This document shows, one piece after another, positions 57,507-64,000 of a stretch of 64,000 nucleotides of DNA (position 1 is its first letter; each line of letters starts with the position of its first letter). Origin of the DNA: Marinilabiliaceae bacterium JC040 (GTDB lineage Bacteria > Bacteroidota > Bacteroidia > Bacteroidales > Marinifilaceae); assembly GCA_022496785.1 (NCBI GenBank), contig SNAP01000001.1, positions 62,001 to 126,000 on the forward strand. The letters are read 5' to 3'. The position numbers and the translations under genes are program-made. The notes under the pieces were generated by a model. The model ran no database searches. It was not told the origin of the DNA and saw nothing but the letters and a program-made list of their open reading frames with translations.

Positions 57507-58368
57507 AACAACAATAAACAGCCTCTTTATTTGGTAAACATTTTAAAGAATAAATAGAAATTCTATTAATTAATGTCTCAATTGTATTATGCACTCCATT
57601 TGCAATATTCTTATCCCACTTCATAGAAGAACAGGAAGGTAGAATAACCGAATATGATTGAATATTATTTAAAATTGAAAGATCATTATTTTCAAATTGA
57701 GATAACTTCACTATTGCTCCTAGTTCTTGCCTTTTATTAATATAACAATCCGTTTTCCCACTCCAAGGACTACCATATACATAGATTTTATCATCTATAA
57801 TTCTAAGTACAGGATTATCGTCATTCAATAAGAAAGAATCCTTAATATTATTAATCCATAGTCTAGAATGTGTACTTTTTCCTGTACCACTTTTACCTAG
57901 AAACATATACGCTTTTAAATCTTTAACAACTACAGAAGAGTGCATAAGAAGAGTCTCTTGCGTAGAAAATCTAAATGTATATTGCATCATAAGTGCCGTA
58001 TCTATAATATGTTTCAAAGAAGATTTCTCTTTTGAAAGGTATAAGCAAGATTCCTTATAATCTTTTGAAAAGAACAAATAGGTATGTGAATCTTCAACAA
58101 TAAATTCAAATATATACTCATTAGAAGAATTTAAATAAATCATCAAATTACTTTCTTCCAAAGATAAAGATGTTAATAAATCGGATTCGTTAATTAAAAA
58201 TGCTAAATCATTTTTAAAATAAGATATTTTCATTCTTAGACTACATTTTCTATTCACTATAGAAAAAGGCTTATAATTAAATAAGATATTATCTAAATTG
58301 ATATCATCATATATATCAAGTCCAAGACTATGTCCACCTATTTCAAAACAACACCTATTCATAAACAT
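57490..58368 (-). CDS. HPr-kinase-like protein (peptide Ser/Thr kinase homologue)
   Basis: About 292 residues, counted from the ATG at 58368; the ATG at 58362 (MNRCCFEIGG) is equally plausible, and the frame extends to a TTG at 58398. The P-loop FLGKSGTGKSTHSRLW is near residue 157. The HprK-like acidic segment LLNDDNPVLR and GSPWSGK follow. Homologues phosphorylate the C-terminal residue of lasso peptides such as paeninodin, rather than HPr. First gene of the five-gene cassette, with only about 33 bases between its start and the hairpin ending the upstream S46 gene. Confidence 0.82.
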   Translation of the reverse strand: MFMNRCCFEIGGHSLGLDIYDDINLDNILFNYKPFSIVNRKCSLRMKISYFKNDLAFLINESDLLTSLSLEESNLMIYLNSSNEYIFEFIVEDSHTYLFFSKDYKESCLYLSKEKSSLKHIIDTALMMQYTFRFSTQETLLMHSSVVVKDLKAYMFLGKSGTGKSTHSRLWINNIKDSFLLNDDNPVLRIIDDKIYVYGSPWSGKTDCYINKRQELGAIVKLSQFENNDLSILNNIQSYSVILPSCSSMKWDKNIANGVHNTIETLINRISIYSLKCLPNKEAVYCCYEGIR

Positions 58369-58400
58369 CAAATATAAGATATTATCTAAAGCATACAATA

Positions 58401-58434
58401 AAAAAGCTAACCTAGGTTTATAAGTTAGCTTTTA
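58401..58434 (-). terminator. terminator between the S46-like gene and the kinase cassette
   Basis: Stem AAAAGCTAAC (58402-58411) with GTTAGCTTTT (58424-58433) and, on the minus strand, a T-run after the stem. The stem sequence AAGCTAAC is shared with the terminator at 60744-60780, consistent with duplication of the S46 unit. Confidence 0.8.
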
Positions 58435-58463
58435 TATTTAAACAAATCTCAAAATAAGATACA

Positions 58464-60626
58464 TCATAATACTTCCATTTCCTGTACTAAATTATCTGCT
58501 CCAAAATAAACATCAATAAGCCATAATATATACCTTATATCAATACTTACAGAGCGTTGCTTATTAATATCAAACATTAATCCTCTTTGAGATCCTTGTC
58601 TATTAAGACTAGCAGAAATTCCTACTAATTTTCCATTGGCATTTAAAACTGAAGCTCCTAGATTTCCACCTGCAATATCTGTATTAGTCAGAAAATAAGT
58701 ATGTAATTCACCATTCTCACCATATCTACCAGCTTTATTCTTATTGTATACATCAAACATTTTTTTTACATATGAATTAGAATCTACAAACTTCAATTTA
58801 GATACATTCATCATATCCTCTAAAGTAGAATAATACTTATAATGAACTCCTTTTTTTGGAGAATATCCACTTACTGTTCCATAAGACAAACAAAAAGAAG
58901 AAGTTCCATCAGGATAAAGAGCATCTCTACCATACATTTTTAATAAACCTTCAGAATACAATCTTTTAGATTCTGCTAACTTATTTTCTGCTTTTTCATC
59001 TGTTTGGTTTAATGCTAGCGTAGAGAAATAGATATATTTTGCCAATTGAAATATAAGATCTTTCTCAAATTCTTTCTTAGAACAAGGATTATCTAGAAAT
59101 TTATTAAACTTTTTTTCATCCATAAATATAGATTTTCTAGCAGCTTTCCTTGCAAACTTCTTATAATTCCTATTATACTTCTTCAACAGTTTTATAAATA
59201 GCTTAGATTTATATTTATCATCAACTTTCTTATCGTACTCTTCTAACAATGCAGCAAGAATTTTTTTCTCAACCTTAAGATCGAAATGATTGTAATATTC
59301 TTTACCATATCCTTGCATCATTGTTTTAATTATATCAGAACTAGTCTCATGCTTTCCTCCTTCTAGACAATCTACTGCTCCTATAAATCTTGATGCCATA
59401 GAAAGAGGTTCAATAGCTCCTAAAAGAAGATAATTATAAGTAAATGCAGTACTTATATCAATCTTTTTCTTATAGTAGTTATTTATAACTTTTAGTACAT
59501 ACCCATATCTAGATTTAATAAATACATTTGCATTTGCCCACTTAGTATATTCCTTTTCTTGTGCTTTTTTCTTTTTTATTATATCTAATTCTTTTAGATT
59601 AGGGAAACCATATTTTATAAGATATTCATACGATTTATATCTATCAATATACTTTTCATGAACTTTCTTCGATTCATTAATATACTTTTCTAAAATAGAA
59701 AACTTCTTTGATGATAAACTATAATTAGTATCATATGTCGTCTTATTTAAGAAATTCACCCCATAAGAAGTTAAATACCTTTGAGTTTCAGAAGGGAAAC
59801 CTATTGTCATCGAAAAATCACCAGTTTTAACTCCTTTTGTTGATATAGGAATACAATTTTTCGATTTCAAGGGTATATTATTTCTTGTATAAGAAACACC
59901 TCTACCCTTACGATCTGTATATATACGAAATAAAGAAAAATCAGCTCCATAATTTAATGATTCATCATTACAATTATTAAGTCCATAATTAGCCATATCC
60001 TCTGGAGGAAGCCCTACTAAACGCACATCTCTATATATTTTATAAACTACGAGAAGATATTGGCTTGAATTGAAAATAGGAACAACTGTAGCAGCATTAA
60101 AGGAACTCATTGCAGCAGCTTCAGAAACCTTTCTTATTCGTTTTCTAATATCAGCATCTCTATGTTTCTCACTTATATAATGAACTGAAGATTTAATTTT
60201 TGAAGTCACATCCTCTACACTAATTAAAACTGAGGCATATAGCCTACTATCTCTAATTTCATTATACTTATTCTTAGCCCAAAAACCGTCTTTTATATAA
60301 TTATGCGTAGAATCTACATCTGATAAAGCAGTTAAATAGCCTGGCTCGTAACTCGTCAATACAAGACCTTTTTTTGAAATTATACTTCCAGTACAAAAAT
60401 TATCGAACATACTTCTATCTCTACTAAAAGTTACAATTCCATCTTTTAAACAGGCTTGATTTATATCATAAATATCTTCTGCATTTAATTTAAAACCCAA
60501 TTTCTTCATTTCTTGAATTCTTTGCTTCTTTAAAAAAGAAAGAATCCACATACCTTCATCCGCCTTAAGAGTTGAACAACCTAAACTTAGAATAAAAGCA
60601 AAAAATAGTGAAAAACACTTTTTCAT
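58464..60626 (-). CDS. S46-like protein that has lost catalytic residues
   Basis: 720 residues with signal peptide (MKKCFSLFFAFILSLGCSTLKA), clearly a tandem paralogue of the S46 peptidase upstream. Two catalytic motifs are altered. TNHHCGF reads TSYEPGY at residues 91-97, so both His are gone. GGNSGSPV reads GGNLGASV, so the nucleophilic Ser is Leu (residue 656). The Asp motif GADFSLFRIY remains, but the WMWPRH segment before it is lost. The frame is intact with no stops, so the protein is presumably made and serves a non-peptidase role such as binding. The kinase cassette lies directly downstream. Confidence 0.9.
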   Translation of the reverse strand: MKKCFSLFFAFILSLGCSTLKADEGMWILSFLKKQRIQEMKKLGFKLNAEDIYDINQACLKDGIVTFSRDRSMFDNFCTGSIISKKGLVLTSYEPGYLTALSDVDSTHNYIKDGFWAKNKYNEIRDSRLYASVLISVEDVTSKIKSSVHYISEKHRDADIRKRIRKVSEAAAMSSFNAATVVPIFNSSQYLLVVYKIYRDVRLVGLPPEDMANYGLNNCNDESLNYGADFSLFRIYTDRKGRGVSYTRNNIPLKSKNCIPISTKGVKTGDFSMTIGFPSETQRYLTSYGVNFLNKTTYDTNYSLSSKKFSILEKYINESKKVHEKYIDRYKSYEYLIKYGFPNLKELDIIKKKKAQEKEYTKWANANVFIKSRYGYVLKVINNYYKKKIDISTAFTYNYLLLGAIEPLSMASRFIGAVDCLEGGKHETSSDIIKTMMQGYGKEYYNHFDLKVEKKILAALLEEYDKKVDDKYKSKLFIKLLKKYNRNYKKFARKAARKSIFMDEKKFNKFLDNPCSKKEFEKDLIFQLAKYIYFSTLALNQTDEKAENKLAESKRLYSEGLLKMYGRDALYPDGTSSFCLSYGTVSGYSPKKGVHYKYYSTLEDMMNVSKLKFVDSNSYVKKMFDVYNKNKAGRYGENGELHTYFLTNTDIAGGNLGASVLNANGKLVGISASLNRQGSQRGLMFDINKQRSVSIDIRYILWLIDVYFGADNLVQEMEVL

Positions 60627-60666
60627 TTGTAGTATATATTATTTGTTATTTATTATAAAATGTCAA

Positions 60667-60674
60667 CAAAAATA
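60667..60674 (-). promoter_or_regulatory. -7 promoter box of the S46-like pseudoenzyme gene
   Basis: TATTTTTG on the minus strand, 40 bases upstream of the start. The active paralogue has the same box at 63025-63032 at nearly the same distance. Confidence 0.6.
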
Positions 60675-60743
60675 ATACTTCATAACTAATATCTATTAAA
60701 ATAAGTCTGTAATCACACACTATTAAAAAATATATATCTAAGA

Positions 60744-60780
60744 CAAAAAAAAGCTAACCTATTAAATAGGTTAGCTTATA
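60744..60780 (-). terminator. terminator of the active S46 peptidase gene
   Basis: Stem AAGCTAACCTA / TAGGTTAGCTT (60751-60777) followed on the minus strand by a seven-base T-run. Confidence 0.88.
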
Positions 60781-60814
60781 TATTTTAGAAATAATCTATT
60801 ATATAGAATAAAGA

Positions 60815-62983
60815 CTATTTAAGATCCATTTCTTCAATAAGATTTTTGGCACCAGCATATACATCAACAATCCATAACATATATCTAGCATCTAAGTTAA
60901 TACATCTTTGAAGATTTTCTTCGAAATCGATATCTCCAGACATAGCTTCTGAATTACCATCAAAAGCAGTACCTATTAACTCACCATTAGCATTAATAAC
61001 TGGAGAACCTGAGTTACCACCTGTAATATCATTATTTGTAATAAAACAAGTATGTAATTTTCCATTCTCAGCATAATTACCAAAATTCTTATCTTTATAT
61101 AAATCTAATAAATGTTGAGGAGTATTAAACTCATCAGACTTAGGATTTGTTTTAGCAATAATACCATCCATTGTTGTATAGTGCATATTGTAAACACCAT
61201 CTTTTGGAGAATATCCACCTACTTTACCATAAGTTAAACGTATAGTAGAGTTTGCATCTGGAGCCCAAGCTTTGTTAGGGTGCATTTGTAATAAAGCATC
61301 AACAAATAATCTATTTGACTTTTGAATTTTCTTACCATTATCACCAGCAAATGAACCTAGAGATTTGAAAGTAGACATTAAAGCCATACCTGCTTGATAA
61401 ACTAAATCTTTCTCAAGAACTTTTTTACTTGGGTTCGCTAAGAATTTATTGAATTTAGCTTCATTCATAAAGATAGATTTCTTAGCAGCTTTTTTAGCAA
61501 ATTTTGCGAAGTTCTTTCTATATCTTTTAAAGATTTTCTTGTATTCTTTAGTTTTATACTTATCATCTACATTCTTCTCATACTCTGCAAATAATGTAGC
61601 TATTAGGTTTTTCTCAACTTCTGTATTGAAATCTTTAAAGAATCCTTTTGCTGCTTTAGCAATCATAGGTTTTACTCTTTCCCATTTATCAGCATTTTTT
61701 CCACCTTTAAAGAAAGTATCTAAACCTTGGAAACCTGCTGCAAATTTAGGAGCTTCTGGTCCACCTAAACCTTCATAAGTATATGATTTTGCAATAGCTA
61801 AAGATCTTGTTGCTTTAAATGCATTTTCAAGAGTCTCAAGAACTTTACCATATTTAGCTTGACGTGATGCATCTGCATTAACCCAATTAGTAAATTCTTT
61901 TTCAATAGCTTGTTTATTACCCATTGTATTTAATTTCTTAAGGGCAATATTTTGAACGTATGAATATTTCCAGTAGTTAGCACAAGAAGCATATTTAGAA
62001 GCATACTGAATACGAATCTTAGCAGATTTATTCATACCTTCTTTCATTATAGCTAATTTCTTAGTACGAACTTTATAACGGATATCATTTGTTACTTCCA
62101 TTGTTTGTTTAAGACCAAAAGAAGTTAAATATCTATTTGTTGTTCCAGGGAATCCCATAATCATAGCAAAATCACCTTCTTTTACACCTTTAGTAGAAAC
62201 AGGTAAATGATGTTTTGGTTTCAATGGAACATTGTTTTTAGAATATGTTGCAGAACTTCCATCAGGAGCAGTATAAATACGGAACATAGAGAAGTCAGCA
62301 GTGTGACGTGGCCACATCCAGTTATCTGTATCACCACCGAATTTACCCATTGCTTGAGGAGGAGCACCAACTAAACGAACATCTTTATAAATGTTATAAA
62401 CAAATACAAAATATTGGTTTCCATTAAACATAGATTGAACATGAGCAGCATAAGAAGTACCTCTTACAGCTTCAGCAGATAATTTTTTTGAAATCTTTGA
62501 AACAGCTTTTGCTCTTTCTACTTCATTCATATTATCATTCACAACAGCTAAAACTTTAGATGTAACATCTTCAATTCTAACTAAGATAGAAGCATAAATA
62601 TCATCATTTGCTAACTCTTCAGACTTATTATAAGCCCAAAAACCATCTTTTAAATAATCATGTTCTACTGTTGAATGAGATTGAATAGCACCAAAACCAC
62701 AGTGGTGGTTAGTTAAAACTAAACCTTGACCAGAGATTATTTCTCCAGAACAAAAGTGGTGAAATGGTGAATTTGGTTTACTTAAACCAACAATGGCATC
62801 TTTTAAACAAGCTTTATTAACATCGTAGATGTCTTCTGCAGAAAGTTTAAAACCCATTTGTTTCATTTTCTCAATGTTTTGCTTCTTTAGCAAAGACAGA
62901 ATCCACATTCCTTCATCAGCCTTTACCGTGAATGCTCCAAATGTTAGAACAAAGGCTAGAAGTAGTGATAAGCACTTTTTCAT
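60815..62983 (-). CDS. S46-family dipeptidyl peptidase, DPP7-like
   Basis: 722-residue exported serine dipeptidyl peptidase (signal MKKCLSLLLAFVLTFGAFTV, then KA). The triad regions are complete: LTNHHCGFG (His93/94), HTADFSMFRIY (Asp) and TGGNSGSPV (Ser658). Eighteen residues after the Ser lies Gly (AFDGNSEAM). In the family, Gly here marks DPP7 (hydrophobic P1 preference), while Arg marks DPP11 (acidic P1). It should release dipeptides from peptides in the periplasm, fitting an amino-acid-fermenting or peptide-using lifestyle. A TAnnTTTG promoter lies just upstream. Confidence 0.95.
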   Translation of the reverse strand: MKKCLSLLLAFVLTFGAFTVKADEGMWILSLLKKQNIEKMKQMGFKLSAEDIYDVNKACLKDAIVGLSKPNSPFHHFCSGEIISGQGLVLTNHHCGFGAIQSHSTVEHDYLKDGFWAYNKSEELANDDIYASILVRIEDVTSKVLAVVNDNMNEVERAKAVSKISKKLSAEAVRGTSYAAHVQSMFNGNQYFVFVYNIYKDVRLVGAPPQAMGKFGGDTDNWMWPRHTADFSMFRIYTAPDGSSATYSKNNVPLKPKHHLPVSTKGVKEGDFAMIMGFPGTTNRYLTSFGLKQTMEVTNDIRYKVRTKKLAIMKEGMNKSAKIRIQYASKYASCANYWKYSYVQNIALKKLNTMGNKQAIEKEFTNWVNADASRQAKYGKVLETLENAFKATRSLAIAKSYTYEGLGGPEAPKFAAGFQGLDTFFKGGKNADKWERVKPMIAKAAKGFFKDFNTEVEKNLIATLFAEYEKNVDDKYKTKEYKKIFKRYRKNFAKFAKKAAKKSIFMNEAKFNKFLANPSKKVLEKDLVYQAGMALMSTFKSLGSFAGDNGKKIQKSNRLFVDALLQMHPNKAWAPDANSTIRLTYGKVGGYSPKDGVYNMHYTTMDGIIAKTNPKSDEFNTPQHLLDLYKDKNFGNYAENGKLHTCFITNNDITGGNSGSPVINANGELIGTAFDGNSEAMSGDIDFEENLQRCINLDARYMLWIVDVYAGAKNLIEEMDLK

Positions 62984-63024
62984 TTTTACTATTTTTAATA
63001 TTAGTTATCTATTTAGAATACCTA

Positions 63025-63056
63025 CAAAAATAAGATAATATTCATATATTCGCCAA
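63025..63056 (-). promoter_or_regulatory. promoter of the DPP7-like gene
   Basis: On the minus strand TATTTTTG occupies 63032-63025, and a TTG-type -33 box (63056-63054) lies 21 bases upstream. The gene starts 41 bases downstream. Confidence 0.6.
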
Positions 63057-63085
63057 TCAATTAACGATTTAACATTTTATTAAAC

Positions 63086-63093
63086 TAAATTTG
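63086..63093 (+). promoter_or_regulatory. -7 promoter box of rlmN
   Basis: TAAATTTG (TAnnTTTG type), 16 bases upstream of the rlmN start; the -33 box is not convincing. Confidence 0.55.
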
Positions 63094-63109
63094 CAGAAAT
63101 TTATAGAGC

Positions 63110-64000
63110 ATGGATATTAAAGAATTAAGTCTACAAGACATTAAAGATTTTCTTACAAATAACAACGAGAAAGCCTTTAGAGCTAAACAAATATATGAAT
63201 GGCTATGGAAAAAGAATGTTAAGTCGTTCGACGAAATGAGTAATCTTTCTCTTAAACTAAGAGAACTTCTGAATGAACACTTTAGCTTAAATCCTATACT
63301 TGTTGAAGATATGCAAGAAAGTAGTGATGGAACAACTAAAATTGCTTTCAAACTTCATGATGGATATTCTGTTGAGGGAGTTTTAATTCCATCAGAGAAA
63401 AGGGCTACTGCATGTATATCTTGCCAAATGGGATGTACACTAGGTTGTAAATTCTGCGCAACAGCAACATTAGGTTTTAAAAGAAGTTTAACTGCTTCTG
63501 AGATTTATGAACAAATCTATTTTATTAAAACACTAGCAGAAGAAAGAGGTTATAATTTCAGTAATATCGTATATATGGGAATGGGTGAACCTATGCTAAA
63601 CTACGATAACATAATGAAGTCAATTGATTTTGTTACTGGAAAAGATGGTTTAGAAATGTCTCCTAAGAGAATAACTGTATCTACAGCTGGTATCGCACCA
63701 ATGATAAAAAAATTAGCTGATGATGACGTTAAATTTAATTTGGCAGTTTCTCTTCACTCTGCAATAAATGAAACTAGAGATAGTATAATGCCAATAAACA
63801 AGAAATATAATCTTGAGGAATTATCAGAAGCTTTAGTTTACTTTGTTAAGAAGACTGGAAGTAGACCTACTTTCGAATATTTATTAATGAGTGGAGTAAA
63901 CGATTCACCTGCAGATGCAAGAGCTTTAGCAGACTACTGTAGAGCTTTCCCAATTAAAATTAATCTAATAGAATACAATCCACACGAAGGAGATCTTTTT
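63110..64000 (+). CDS. rlmN: 23S rRNA (adenine-2503-C2)-methyltransferase, N-terminal part (3' end outside window)
   Basis: Radical-SAM methyltransferase acting on 23S rRNA A2503 and some tRNAs. It is cut by the right edge after 297 codons of an expected 340-350. The radical-SAM cluster motif has Cys109, 113 and 116 (GCTLGCKFCATATLG), and IVYMGMGEPMLNYDN and NLAVSLHSA are conserved. The start ATG gives MDIKELSLQD. The C-terminal catalytic Cys near residue 340 is not visible. No stop codon occurs before the window ends. Confidence 0.95.
   Translation, partial: MDIKELSLQDIKDFLTNNNEKAFRAKQIYEWLWKKNVKSFDEMSNLSLKLRELLNEHFSLNPILVEDMQESSDGTTKIAFKLHDGYSVEGVLIPSEKRATACISCQMGCTLGCKFCATATLGFKRSLTASEIYEQIYFIKTLAEERGYNFSNIVYMGMGEPMLNYDNIMKSIDFVTGKDGLEMSPKRITVSTAGIAPMIKKLADDDVKFNLAVSLHSAINETRDSIMPINKKYNLEELSEALVYFVKKTGSRPTFEYLLMSGVNDSPADARALADYCRAFPIKINLIEYNPHEGDLF

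Noticed and set aside
58369-58398. TTG start of the HPr-kinase-like gene
   Set aside because: Two in-frame ATG codons lie 30 and 36 bases later and leave more space after the hairpin.
63085-63351. Minus-strand frame over the start of rlmN
   Set aside because: Antisense to a clear RlmN coding sequence and without features of its own.

Overview
The window is strongly AT-rich DNA from a member of the Bacteroidota, most likely Bacteroidales-like. Four things point there. There are S46-type dipeptidyl peptidases, a HolB / PSP1-domain / double rhomboid neighbourhood, and 6-bladed beta-propeller, DUF1573 and carboxypeptidase-regulatory-like surface proteins. Several genes are also preceded by the Bacteroidetes promoter pattern (TTTG, about 18-21 bases, TAnnTTTG). 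The species cannot be named from the sequence. Both ends cut genes: dnaE lacks its 5' part on the left and rlmN its 3' part on the right.

Layout. 1-7.6 kb: dnaE (partial), trxA, then an M23 peptidase, CstA and RNase R on the minus strand. 7.6-9.3 kb: four near-identical tRNA-Val(TAC) genes; the last two lie in 120-bp direct repeats that bracket a phage-type Bro-N gene. 9.3-20.0 kb: a minus-strand efflux operon with one membrane-fusion lipoprotein, two different RND permeases, one TolC-like protein, a beta-propeller lipoprotein and a DUF3784/PH-like membrane protein. 20.2-22.2 kb: rnhA, an L-threonine-dehydrogenase-like enzyme and an ArsR-type regulator. 22.3-26.5 kb: a Dlt-like cassette (adenylating ligase, carrier protein, MBOAT acyltransferase, SGNH-like protein). 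26.6-29.4 kb: gltX and asd, divergent around a repeat-rich spacer. 29.4-36.3 kb: an accessory locus with a DUF1573 lipoprotein, two beta-propeller proteins, a small six-cysteine secreted peptide, two carboxypeptidase-regulatory-like proteins and a truncated DUF1573 copy. 36.4-44.7 kb: a phosphopantetheinyl transferase, a second RND pump (its permease frameshifted) and a divergent LytS/LytTR two-component pair. 44.7-53.9 kb: housekeeping genes (EEP hydrolase, two rhomboids, PSP1 protein, holB, aspS, CvpA, tyrS). 54.0-58.4 kb: a five-gene RiPP-like cassette (kinase, S26 peptidase, PqqD, nucleotidyltransferase, ABC exporter). 58.5-63.0 kb: tandem S46 peptidases, one apparently catalytically dead. 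63.1 kb to the end: rlmN.

The best candidates for something undescribed are these. (1) The beta-propeller / six-cysteine peptide / DUF1573 locus, with its duplicated promoter and an 11-bp-periodic inverted array upstream. (2) The compact PqqD-kinase-S26-nucleotidyltransferase-ABC cassette, which has no visible precursor or cyclase. (3) The Bro-N gene whose stop codon lies inside a tRNA-Val gene. (4) The dual-RND operon with an embedded beta-propeller lipoprotein. Functions are assigned by reading motifs; no database search was run.
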